This document shows positions 25,153 to 32,294 of a DNA stretch of 32,294 nt, piece after piece. Position 1 is the first letter of the stretch; each line of letters opens with the position of its first letter. The stretch covers positions 1 to 32,294 of the forward strand of contig CAVHXA010000020.1 in the NCBI GenBank assembly GCA_963639765.1, in the 5' to 3' direction. A program made the translations under genes and the position numbers. The notes beneath the pieces were generated by a model. The model searched no databases, had not been told where the DNA came from, and worked only from the letters and a program-made list of their open reading frames with translations. This stretch comes from CAVHXA01 sp963639765. Its GTDB lineage: Bacteria; Bacillota; Clostridia; Oscillospirales; Oscillospiraceae.

Positions 25153-26430
25153 TCAGTTGTTGAATCCGCTGCGGCACAGAGCCAGGATCTTTCCGGCTCT
25201 CTGCTCTGCCAGGCCGCGTACCTGCAGCATCGTCATGGCTGCCATGACCTTTGCGGCAGTCAGCCCGGTACGCACAACCAGCTCGTCAGCCTGCATGGGG
25301 CCCTCGAGCAGGTGATAAACAATGGAGCGTTCGTCGGCCGAAAGCTCCGCAATCACGGATTCAAGGTCACTATACGGCTTGTTTTGGGGGCTGTCAATTC
25401 CTTTTTCTGCGGCGTTTTCTCCGTTTTCTTCGGATTTCCCGCTTTTCTTTTCTGCTGTGTATTCGGTGCTGTTGTCCGTCTGGGCAGGGTTTTTGCTCTG
25501 ACGAAGGTCTTTTTGTGTCAGGTCCATCACGATGCCGCCCTCGGGTTTTTTCAGCCTTGCGCCGAACCGGTGCGCATAGCCCGCCAGCACATCCCAGCCG
25601 CAGGTAACCAGCATGGCCCCCTGCTGAATCAGTCCGTTTGAGCCCGCAAAGGCATCGGTGTCGATCGGACCGGGAACAGCATAGACGTCTCTCCCCTGCT
25701 CCAGAGCAAGACGTGCCGTGATCAGTGAGCCGCTGCGTTCCGGAGCTTCTACAACCAGAACACCCAGTCCGAGTCCGCTGATAATGCGGTTGCGTATGGG
25801 AAAGTGCTCGCCCTTTGGCTCTGTCCCCGGTGCATATTCACTCAGAAGGCAGCCAAGCTGCTGCATGTCTTTGAAGAGAGAACGGTTGTCCCACGGATAG
25901 ACCACATCCACTCCGCAGCCCAGCACGCCCACCGCTGTCTGCCCTGCGCCCAGACAGCCTTCGGTCGCCAGAGCGTCAATTCCCTTGGCCATACCGGAGA
26001 CAACAACTCCGCCTGCCTGTCCGATCTGATAGCCCAGCCGCCGGGCGATTTTCAGGCCATAGGCCGTGGCGTTGCGTGTGCCGACCACTCCGATCACCGG
26101 AAGGCTGTCAAACGCGGGAAGCCTTCCTGTCCAATACAGGACAAGCGGTGCATCTTCGAGCTGACGCAGCCGTTCTGGGTATGCTGCATCTGCGTAGGTG
26201 AGAACCTGAATGCCCTTTTGCATGCAGTCGTCGAGAATGCGTTCCGCCCTGGACAGGTCCTTTTGCCGCAGGGTTTCACGTTCGGCCTGCCTGAGACCCG
26301 GAACCAGCGCATATTCTTCTTCGTCGGCAAACATGGCTGCCTTTGGTGAGCCGAAATGCTCGACAATGCGAACGGCGCTTTTTCGGCTCAGTCCCTCACA
26401 GGTTGCCAGCCAGATCCAGTATTTCAGCAT
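25153..26430 (-). CDS. dprA: DNA-processing protein DprA/Smf
   Basis: 425 aa. An N-terminal helical segment (about 1-75, LSRKSAVRIVEHFG) precedes the Rossmann-type DprA domain (about 80-285: GVVGTRNATAYG, VSGMAKGIDALA, FPIRNRIISGLGLGVLVVEA, SGSLITARLALEQGRDVYAVPG, GSNGLIQQGA). A charged linker and a winged-helix domain (about 345-425) follow. DprA loads RecA on incoming single-stranded DNA during transformation. The His usual in GIDxxAH is Thr here (GIDALATEG). I chose the ATG at 26430, preceded by GGGAGG; an extension to 26577 would overlap the methyltransferase gene. Confidence 0.96.
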   Translation of the reverse strand: MLKYWIWLATCEGLSRKSAVRIVEHFGSPKAAMFADEEEYALVPGLRQAERETLRQKDLSRAERILDDCMQKGIQVLTYADAAYPERLRQLEDAPLVLYWTGRLPAFDSLPVIGVVGTRNATAYGLKIARRLGYQIGQAGGVVVSGMAKGIDALATEGCLGAGQTAVGVLGCGVDVVYPWDNRSLFKDMQQLGCLLSEYAPGTEPKGEHFPIRNRIISGLGLGVLVVEAPERSGSLITARLALEQGRDVYAVPGPIDTDAFAGSNGLIQQGAMLVTCGWDVLAGYAHRFGARLKKPEGGIVMDLTQKDLRQSKNPAQTDNSTEYTAEKKSGKSEENGENAAEKGIDSPQNKPYSDLESVIAELSADERSIVYHLLEGPMQADELVVRTGLTAAKVMAAMTMLQVRGLAEQRAGKILALCRSGFNN

Positions 26431-26506
26431 GGTCGTTTCCTCCCGTATGTCTTTTGGCTGCGGCGCAGGCAGCATCCGCCGCGCCGGCATCGTATACAAT
26501 CCGTTG

Positions 26507-27286
26507 TTATTCTTCCTGCGCAAAAGCGCCGGAACGGCGCATCTCCCAAAGCAGAACAGCCGCAGCGGCCGCGGCATTCAGTGATTCGCAACGCGCACGA
26601 ATGGGAATGATTACCTGTTCGTCTGAGGCATGCAGAAGCTCGGTCCGCACGCCCTGGCCCTCGCTGCCGACAAGCATCACGGCATTTTGCAGCCGGGCCT
26701 GTTCAACCGGGACAGCCTGCGGACTCAGTGCCGAGGCCAGCAGACGAAGGCCCAGACTGCGGCATTGTCCGACAAGCTCGGCTGCAGTCAGCCGGATAAC
26801 CGGCATGCGAAAGGCCGCACCCATCGAGGCCCGTATGGTCTTGGGATTCCACAGGTCCGCGCAGCCATCGGTAAGTACCAGCAGCGGCGCGCCCAGTGCG
26901 TCGGCCGTGCGCAGGATGGTGCCGAGGTTGCCCGGGTCCTGGATGCCATCGAGTGCCAGTGCGCCGGCGCAGACGCTTTTTGTGCAGTTCTGCGGGATGC
27001 GGCAGACAAATATGGCTCCCTGCGGTGCCTGCATCTGGGAGACGTAGTCCATCAGATCGCGGCTGATTCGAACCACCCGCACACCGGCGGGCAGCGACGG
27101 CAGCGCAGTCTGGTCGCAAAGAAAAACGGTTTCCAGACCGGTGCACCACTGCACTGCCTCATCCAGCAGCTTGATGCCGTCGGCCGCAAAGCAGCCCGTC
27201 CGGCTGCGATAATCGCGCGAGGCCAGAAGCCTGCGCAGATGCTGGATCTGTGGATTTTGCCGGCTGGTAATGACTTCGTCTGACAT
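26507..27286 (-). CDS. SpoU/TrmH-family RNA 2'-O-methyltransferase
   Basis: 259 aa. It carries the SPOUT knot motifs: motif 1 LDGIQDPGNLGTILRTADALG (about 112-132, N120 and R126), motif 2 VGSEGQGV (206-213) and motif 3 IPIRARCESLNAAAAAAVLLWE (227-248). The N-terminal 90 residues look like the SpoU substrate-binding domain (SRQNPQIQHLRRLLASRDYRSRTGCFAADGIKLL). It probably methylates a ribose in 23S rRNA or a tRNA; the exact target (RlmB, TsnR or another) cannot be decided. I chose the ATG at 27286 with GAGGTG 6 bases upstream. dprA follows after 76 bases. Confidence 0.92.
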   Translation of the reverse strand: MSDEVITSRQNPQIQHLRRLLASRDYRSRTGCFAADGIKLLDEAVQWCTGLETVFLCDQTALPSLPAGVRVVRISRDLMDYVSQMQAPQGAIFVCRIPQNCTKSVCAGALALDGIQDPGNLGTILRTADALGAPLLVLTDGCADLWNPKTIRASMGAAFRMPVIRLTAAELVGQCRSLGLRLLASALSPQAVPVEQARLQNAVMLVGSEGQGVRTELLHASDEQVIIPIRARCESLNAAAAAAVLLWEMRRSGAFAQEE

Positions 27287-27420
27287 GCCGCACCTCACCG
27301 TTTGTCTCCGGAGCCTGCCGAACGGGTCGGCAGAACGGAGAATCGTGAAATTTTTTGTCCCTTTGGGCAGATGTTGCCTCCGATTATGTAAAACCGGATG
27401 CAGTGCCGTCATAACAACAG

Positions 27421-27445
27421 GGGGCGGACCTGAAGCGTCCGCCCC
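27421..27445 (-). terminator. GC-rich hairpin after the unknown membrane protein gene
   Basis: GGGGCGGAC and GTCCGCCCC form a perfect 9-bp stem with a 7-base loop, starting 9 bases after the stop codon at 27455. The minus-strand tail CTGTTGTTATG is only moderately T-rich. Probable terminator. Confidence 0.62.
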
Positions 27446-27454
27446 TCCGGTTGG

Positions 27455-28093
27455 TTATTGGTTTTCTTCTCCCAACAGCACACGAACCATGGCCAGTGCC
27501 TGCTCGCTGCGCTCACGCATGTCTTCGTCGTCGGACTCCAGACCGCGGTCGATCATGCAGAGATAGAGATCACTTGCCTTGGCCTCCTGCATCAGCTCGG
27601 AATCCGCAAAACTTCTGCGGCAGGGATTGTCTGCGTCCGGTTCAATGCCCAGCTCGCTGAGATTGTCGAAATAGGCCATTTCGGAAGAGGAATACAGTGC
27701 GGAGGAATAATCATCCATCAGGTAGATGACATAATCTTCGTCGCTCAGGCAGGTGTAGAACACCTCGCGATACTCTGACGCGTATTCTTCGTCCGCAAGG
27801 TTTGCGATGCGAAAGAGGATATGAACCTGACCATCGCCGTTTGTGTCGCCCAGCGCGTCGGCCATGGCCTGCCGAACATCCGTGAACTGCTCTTCGGTCA
27901 GGCTTCGTGTGGCAATCACCGCAATCTTTGCATCGTATTTCGGGGTGCGGATCGCGTCGATAGTCATGTATACCACGACGGTGAGCGCAACCACCGCCGC
28001 AATGGTGACGAATTTGTAGTGGTACCAGTATACATTTGCAAACCAGTGCCGAAATCCTCCGTTTTCGGCTATGCTCTGTCTGAGCTTTTTCAT
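27455..28093 (-). CDS. Single-pass membrane protein of unknown function
   Basis: 212 aa. I do not recognise a named family. A basic N terminus (MKKLRQSIAE) with an aromatic stretch WFANVYWYHYKF leads into one membrane helix at about 28-46. The remaining roughly 165 residues are acidic and probably extracytoplasmic. They include DTNGDGQV (83-90), which resembles an EF-hand/dockerin-type calcium loop, and many Asp/Glu/Tyr residues (YLMDDYSSALYSSSEMAYFD). AGGAGG stands 5 bases before the ATG at 28093; an upstream extension in frame would run into the promoter leader. It is monocistronic, with a promoter at 28271-28299 and the hairpin at 27421-27445. Confidence 0.85.
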   Translation of the reverse strand: MKKLRQSIAENGGFRHWFANVYWYHYKFVTIAAVVALTVVVYMTIDAIRTPKYDAKIAVIATRSLTEEQFTDVRQAMADALGDTNGDGQVHILFRIANLADEEYASEYREVFYTCLSDEDYVIYLMDDYSSALYSSSEMAYFDNLSELGIEPDADNPCRRSFADSELMQEAKASDLYLCMIDRGLESDDEDMRERSEQALAMVRVLLGEENQ

Positions 28094-28270
28094 CGGGTCC
28101 TCCTGTCTGGGATCACCGCAGATACCGCAGGGATGTATTTTCGGATCGTCATACCGGAAATCCGGGCAGCACGGCAGCATTCTTTTGGTCTTTTGCCCTG
28201 TTTTGATGCATATGCTTCTGTTGGTTTTCTGATGAATCCTTTACAGGCTTTTTGGCAATACATGCATCCT

Positions 28271-28299
28271 ATGATAAAGAAGCGAAGAAGGATTGTCAA
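28271..28299 (-). promoter_or_regulatory. SigA promoter of the unknown membrane protein gene
   Basis: Minus-strand TTGACA (28299-28294), a 17-base spacer and TATCAT (28276-28271). The leader would be about 170 nt. The 336-base gap (28094-28429) shows no other gene. No clear terminator for the upstream GGDEF gene was seen in it. Confidence 0.82.
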
Positions 28300-28429
28300 G
28301 CAGGTATTGCGGACTGCGGTACAGTGTGGCTGCGGCACAGTGCATGCGGCTTTCGCAGCAGGCCTGAAACCCCGGTCGGCAGCATATTGTGCCTTTCCCG
28401 GCTGCATCGAAACTGCGAAAAGCGGTCGA

Positions 28430-29521
28430 TCAGGACTCTGCAGGTCTGTGGGTTTTGTCGTAGCTTTCCCAGAACGCGGTCTTGTCGGCATAGAGCAGTT
28501 CGTCAGCTCTGGCGGCGCAGGCATCAAAATTCGACGCGCCCGTAAAGCTCGCATACCCGCTCGAAAAGCCATAGGGCATATTCCCGCAAAGGGACCGGAT
28601 GCGGACGATCAGCTCCTTTACATCCTGCTCGCGGCCGGTTCGGAGGATAATCGCAAATTCGTCGCCGCCCAAACGATAAAACAGAGCCCTTGTCGGCAGG
28701 GCCTGATTGACCGCACGGGAAAAGGTAACCAGCGCCGCGTCGCCGGCAGCGTGGCCGTGCTCATCGTTGATTCGCTTGAGTCCGTTTACGTCGAACGTGA
28801 TGTAGAACCGGAAACGGCTGCGCGATTCGACCTCGCGGTAGAGGTGGCTGCGCACATAGGCGCCGGTGAGATAATCCGTGCTGTATTTGCTGATCAGCAG
28901 ATACATGAAATAGAATATTTCACCATACAGAGCCATGGCAGGCAGGGTCCCCGCGTGATTCAGCCGGTATTCGAGGTATACGCCCAGCACGCACATCGCA
29001 ATGGCGCAGGTGCAGATTACGGTGTCGGCTGTCTCTCCGCGGCGCATGCGCTGCAGACAGAAGCCCAGAAGCATCAGCAGATAGATTGCAGCCACAACAA
29101 AGGTTGTATATCCGAGTGGCCCGCGGTGAAAGCTGTTTCCCGCGTCGTACGAGAAGGCCAGCGGCGAGATCAGCGACGAAAACGAAACAAGTGCATTTAC
29201 CGCCGCCGGGATAAAAAGCCACCGGGCCAGCCGGGGCTTGTGCTTTCGAGCGGGAACCATCAGCACAAAAAAGGCGATGGCCGGACGGGCGGAATAGCCC
29301 AGAGCCGAAAAGATGTATCTCCAGACCACCGGATGGTCAAAGCCTGCGTAGTAGTTTTCAAGCACCTCGGCAAGCACGAGAATCAGGACGCTCAGTGTGG
29401 CCCAGACAAAGTTGAGCATGATGCTTCGGTTTTCGACACAGTCTACCAGAACAAAAATGATAAACGCAAAGCCGGCCAGTGTGGTGACAAGATATCGCTC
29501 AAAAAAGAAGGATTCAATCAT
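28430..29521 (-). CDS. Membrane-bound GGDEF-domain protein (probable diguanylate cyclase), second of the operon
   Basis: 363 aa. About seven hydrophobic segments fill residues 8-215, with a non-cytoplasmic loop that contains FHRGPLGY (131-138). The C-terminal GGDEF domain (about 215-355) keeps the metal and nucleotide motif TFDVNGLKRINDEHGHAAGD and GGDEF itself at 295-299, so it should make c-di-GMP. There is no RxxD inhibitory site before GGDEF. The ATG is 6 bases after the EAL gene stop with a poor ribosome site, so translation is probably coupled. Substrate sensed is unknown. Confidence 0.93.
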   Translation of the reverse strand: MIESFFFERYLVTTLAGFAFIIFVLVDCVENRSIMLNFVWATLSVLILVLAEVLENYYAGFDHPVVWRYIFSALGYSARPAIAFFVLMVPARKHKPRLARWLFIPAAVNALVSFSSLISPLAFSYDAGNSFHRGPLGYTTFVVAAIYLLMLLGFCLQRMRRGETADTVICTCAIAMCVLGVYLEYRLNHAGTLPAMALYGEIFYFMYLLISKYSTDYLTGAYVRSHLYREVESRSRFRFYITFDVNGLKRINDEHGHAAGDAALVTFSRAVNQALPTRALFYRLGGDEFAIILRTGREQDVKELIVRIRSLCGNMPYGFSSGYASFTGASNFDACAARADELLYADKTAFWESYDKTHRPAES

Positions 29522-29527
29522 GGGCCG

Positions 29528-30958
29528 CTACCCATCCTGCCGGGCATCGAAAAAGGCAATGGCCTCGTCGAGCGGCATCACGTGGGAATAGGCAAAGCCC
29601 TGGATGTAGTCGCAGGAGGTAGTCAGTGCCATTTCGCGCTGGTCGTCGGTCTCCACGCCCTCGCAGAGCGCGGCGGCGTTCATGTTGTGCGCCATGTCAA
29701 TCACACTGTCGAGCAGGCGGCGGCCCTTTGGCGTAACGCCCTCGATAACAAGACTGCGGTCGATTTTTACAAGGTCGATTTCGTTGACATACAGGTCGGC
29801 GATCACCGAAAAGCCGCTGCCCATATCGTCGATGGCAATCTTGAAGCCCATGGCCTTGCAGCGGCTGATGTTTTCCTGTGCAAGCTTGCTGTCTCCATAC
29901 AGAGAATCCTCGGTGATTTCGATCACAAGCCGACTGTGGTCAAAGCTGTATTTGCTCGCGATCTCGCGGATGCGGTCGGCAAAATTGCGCTCGGACACCG
30001 AAAGGCGGGTGAAGTTGCAGTCGAGAAACAGCTCGCCGTAGCGTGTGCCGTTCCAGCACTCCAGCAGAGCGCAGAGCTGCTCGAAGATGGCATAGTCGTG
30101 CTTTTTCACGGCACCAGTGCGACGCATGATGCTGATATACCGACCCGGCAGAATCAGGCCAAACTCGTGGTTGGTCCAGCGCGAGAGTACCTCGGCCCCG
30201 CAGATGCGCTCGGTGCTTTTGTCGACGATAAACTGCAGGTACATCGAAAACTCGCCGTTTTCGATTGCCTTGCCGATGCTCAGACGCAGACGCTCTTCGT
30301 CCTGATTCTTGAGCAGAAGCTCCAGCGTGGCCATGGTGCAGACCTTGCGGTGATCGGCGGCATAGGAATACGCGGGACGCGCTATGTTCAGCGCCTGCTC
30401 GGCCGTTATGCCGCGATTGTCGGCCAGACTGCAGATGCCTGCGGCAAAGAGCTCTTCGTATTCGCTCTGCATCGAGCCCAGATAGGTGCCCAGTGCGCCG
30501 AGCAGATCCTCCATGCGCTTTTGTGCCGCTGCGCTGCCGGTGCTCTGGTACAGATAGACAAACACGCCCTCTTCGACGCGAAATACACACTCGCCCGGCG
30601 CAGCCATGGCCTGCAGCTTGCGGGCTGCCAGACGCTGGACCTCTTCTTCTTCGCGCACGGTGATCATGTTCTTCATGGCCGACTCGTTCAGAGAGATATA
30701 GGCTACATAATACAGGCCCCACACATGCTGCGTGATAAAGGTGCGAAACACATACGAATAGTATTCCGCGTTGCCGATGCCCGTAAGCGGATCAATCATC
30801 GCGCGTTTTTTCCCGTGCGGACGCTTCTTTTTGAGCAGCAGGGCAGCCCCTGCCGCAAGCGGTGCGGCGCAGGCCAACACGGCAGCTCCTGCCTTGAGAA
30901 CGCGGCCGCCCGTGGATCCGGTCGGTGTGCGACCGTTCTGTTTGCTTTCTTCGTTCAT
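29528..30958 (-). CDS. Membrane-anchored protein with degenerate GGDEF and EAL domains (probable c-di-GMP phosphodiesterase)
   Basis: 476 aa. One membrane helix (about 22-42) is followed by a GGDEF-like domain (about 52-210: MIDPLTGIGNAEYY) whose signature is lost (VFRVEEGVFVY), and an EAL domain (about 225-470). EAL catalytic residues are all visible: E256 in AEVLSRW, N325, E357, D387-D388 in IDDMGSG, K408, E443 and Q463. It should therefore hydrolyse c-di-GMP, while the degenerate GGDEF may bind GTP or serve in dimerisation. AGGTGAG precedes the ATG by about 5 bases. It lies between two GGDEF genes with gaps of 12 and 6 bases. Confidence 0.94.
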   Translation of the reverse strand: MNEESKQNGRTPTGSTGGRVLKAGAAVLACAAPLAAGAALLLKKKRPHGKKRAMIDPLTGIGNAEYYSYVFRTFITQHVWGLYYVAYISLNESAMKNMITVREEEEVQRLAARKLQAMAAPGECVFRVEEGVFVYLYQSTGSAAAQKRMEDLLGALGTYLGSMQSEYEELFAAGICSLADNRGITAEQALNIARPAYSYAADHRKVCTMATLELLLKNQDEERLRLSIGKAIENGEFSMYLQFIVDKSTERICGAEVLSRWTNHEFGLILPGRYISIMRRTGAVKKHDYAIFEQLCALLECWNGTRYGELFLDCNFTRLSVSERNFADRIREIASKYSFDHSRLVIEITEDSLYGDSKLAQENISRCKAMGFKIAIDDMGSGFSVIADLYVNEIDLVKIDRSLVIEGVTPKGRRLLDSVIDMAHNMNAAALCEGVETDDQREMALTTSCDYIQGFAYSHVMPLDEAIAFFDARQDG

Positions 30959-30970
30959 ATTCTCACCTGT

Positions 30971-32137
30971 TCAGCCCGTGCGGGCTGCCTTTTTTTGCTG
31001 TTTGACCCGATACATAACATCGTCGGCTTCGGAAATCAGCTCCGGAATGCTCTGCCCCGGCGAATGCCGCACAACCCCGATGCTCAGCCTCAGGCTGTCC
31101 TTCAGGCCGGCCTCGCGGCCTCTTTTTTCGGCCAGATCCTCAATCAGCTGCCGCAGAAGCTCTGCCTCGCTCTCGGAGCCGCAGCGGACAAAATAGGCAA
31201 ATTCGTCGCCGCCGTAGCGCGCGCACCAGCCGCCCGATTCGTCGCAGATATACCGCAGCGTTTTGCCCAGCGTCTGCAGGGCGCGGTCGCCCTCGGCATG
31301 GCCGTGGCGGTCGTTGGTGTGCTTGAAGCCGTCTATGTCCATGAAAAAGAAAAACAGCGGCTCGTCGCGATGCAGGCCCCGCAGCTCGTTTGAGAGCAGG
31401 CGCAGCATCTCGCGGCGGCTGGCAATCTGCGTGAGCCCATCACGGGAAATTTTCCCCTCGAGGCTGTGAATCGTTGCCAGCAGAAACGAAATCATGATGC
31501 CCACCGACAGAACCGGCAGGTCCTGCAGGAAAATCTGAACGATAATGCACACCAGCGGCGGGACGATAAACCCGGCCATGTTCATCAGGTCGCCCCGGCG
31601 ATCGTAGTTTTCCTTATTCCCGGCACGGACATAGCACACAATCGACGCGGCGACAATATACCCATACGACAGCACATGCTGCAGATAAAACAGCGGGCCC
31701 CGGTGGTATACGCCCTGTTCGTCAAAATAAAACACAATGCCCGTGAAAGACGAGATCAGCAGCAGCAGAGCCAGCAGCATCAGCGGAATGGCGATAAGCA
31801 GGCAATGCTTTGGCGACGGAAGCTCGCCGGAAAAGGCTGCCTGCGTGTATAAATACCAGCAGTAGCACGATGTGCCGAAGCTCACGAAATAACAGAAATT
31901 CAGCAGCGAGCGGGCCTTGAACGGAATGACCCAGAACTCGGTGATGCCAATATTCCAGAAAAAGTCAAACACGTTGGCCAGCGCGGCCAGAGCCACGGAC
32001 AGCACAAAGAGACGCGTGCGGCGTGTGCCGGAGCCGGAGGAGCGCATGGCACTGACCGCGATGATGCCCATCGACACGATCGACAGGAGATTCAGTTCGG
32101 AATACAGCAGCATGCTGGTCGGCAGCTCGTTGAGCAA
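30971..32137 (-). CDS. Membrane-bound GGDEF-domain protein (probable diguanylate cyclase), first of the operon
   Basis: 388 aa. Several hydrophobic segments (about seven) fill residues 10-224; one external loop has FDEQGVYHRGPLFY (HRGPL at 145-149). The GGDEF domain (about 229-386) keeps FMDIDGFKHTNDRHGHAEGD and GGDEF at 309-313, so it should be active; no RxxD inhibitory site is visible. I chose TTG at 32137 because GGAGG stands 9 bases before it; an ATG at 32113 would shorten the protein by 8 residues, and a GTG/ATG further upstream would read through the G-rich element. It is the first gene of a three-gene c-di-GMP operon. Confidence 0.92.
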   Translation of the reverse strand: MLNELPTSMLLYSELNLLSIVSMGIIAVSAMRSSGSGTRRTRLFVLSVALAALANVFDFFWNIGITEFWVIPFKARSLLNFCYFVSFGTSCYCWYLYTQAAFSGELPSPKHCLLIAIPLMLLALLLLISSFTGIVFYFDEQGVYHRGPLFYLQHVLSYGYIVAASIVCYVRAGNKENYDRRGDLMNMAGFIVPPLVCIIVQIFLQDLPVLSVGIMISFLLATIHSLEGKISRDGLTQIASRREMLRLLSNELRGLHRDEPLFFFFMDIDGFKHTNDRHGHAEGDRALQTLGKTLRYICDESGGWCARYGGDEFAYFVRCGSESEAELLRQLIEDLAEKRGREAGLKDSLRLSIGVVRHSPGQSIPELISEADDVMYRVKQQKKAARTG

Positions 32138-32191
32138 TGTTCTGCACCTCCGTGCTTTGTTGATTTTGCAGTCCGTGGCACCCACCCCCGA

Positions 32192-32249
32192 CCCCCTCCC
32201 ACCGGGAGGGGGCACAGAGGGGGGAGGGACGTCCCCATTCCATGGGGAC
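32192..32249. repeat. G-rich palindromic element upstream of the c-di-GMP operon
   Basis: Two adjacent hairpins are seen: CCCCCTCCC/GGGAGGGGG (32192-32212, 3-base loop) and GTCCCCAT/ATGGGGAC (32231-32249, 3-base loop). Between them the plus strand has four G tracts (32204-32206, 32208-32212, 32219-32224, 32226-32228) that fit a G-quadruplex. It looks like a copy of a dispersed palindromic repeat, which one window cannot prove. Confidence 0.6.
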
Positions 32250-32294
32250 CGTTGGCGTACAATAACCCATTTCCTTGTGTCAATTATTTATGCT

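Noticed and set aside
27821..31393. A 1190-codon plus-strand open frame spanning the unknown membrane protein and c-di-GMP genes
   Set aside because: It lies antisense to four well-supported minus-strand genes and crosses their intergenic gap and promoter. Its translation is rich in His, Val, Gly and Asp with no recognisable domain, as expected from the complement of GC-rich coding DNA.
32261..32283. Promoter for the c-di-GMP operon
   Set aside because: TTGACA at 32283-32278 is perfect, but there is no acceptable -10 at 16-18 bases (GTACGC/TACGCC), so I do not call it as a promoter.

Overview
This is a bacterial chromosome segment that looks like a low-to-mid GC-rich gut Clostridia. The family Oscillospiraceae/Ruminococcaceae is an inference from three things: the gene order, a fused nadD-yqeK gene, and Gram-positive signals such as strong AGGAGG ribosome sites, SigA-type promoters, a LytR-CpsA-Psr protein and a DprA/topA/trmFO block. 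Apart from a truncated tRNA-Arg at the left edge, every gene I can support is on the minus strand, so the segment is best read from right to left.

Right edge (32.1-28.4 kb): a three-gene c-di-GMP operon, a membrane GGDEF protein, a membrane-anchored EAL protein with a degenerate GGDEF domain, and a second membrane GGDEF protein. It is preceded by a G-rich palindromic element. After a 336-bp intergenic region with a clear SigA promoter comes a small single-pass membrane protein of unknown function (28.1-27.45 kb), closed by a hairpin.

Centre (27.3-7.75 kb): a long, tightly packed run of housekeeping genes. In transcription order these are a SpoU-type rRNA methyltransferase, dprA, topA, trmFO, plsX, rnc, smc, ftsY, rdgB, yhbY, a nadD-yqeK fusion, an LCP cell-wall ligase, rsfS and leuS. 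Many junctions overlap by ATGA or a few bases, so translation is probably coupled. A promoter with a flanking inverted repeat sits just before smc, so smc-ftsY-rdgB-yhbY-nadD/yqeK-LCP can also be expressed separately. The genes link DNA uptake and topology, phospholipid synthesis, RNA processing, chromosome segregation, protein targeting, NAD synthesis, wall-polymer attachment, ribosome silencing and tRNA charging.

Left part (7.6-3.9 kb): the classical rpmH-rnpA-yidD-yidC-jag cluster with its own promoter, ended by a strong intrinsic terminator. It is usually beside dnaA and mnmE/mnmG, but neither flanks it here; leuS lies upstream. Next come a CNNM/CBS/CorC-type membrane protein preceded by a roughly 190-nt structured leader with two mutually exclusive hairpins, and a fumarate-reductase-like flavoprotein with an unusual Gly-Pro-rich insert. 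The segment ends with a convergent tRNA-Arg(ACG) and a shared bidirectional terminator.

Nothing here is a clear mobile element, CRISPR array or defence system. The less ordinary items are the CNNM leader, the c-di-GMP module whose two cyclases share a sensor-loop motif, the G-rich palindromic element, the smc promoter architecture and several low-complexity extensions of essential proteins.
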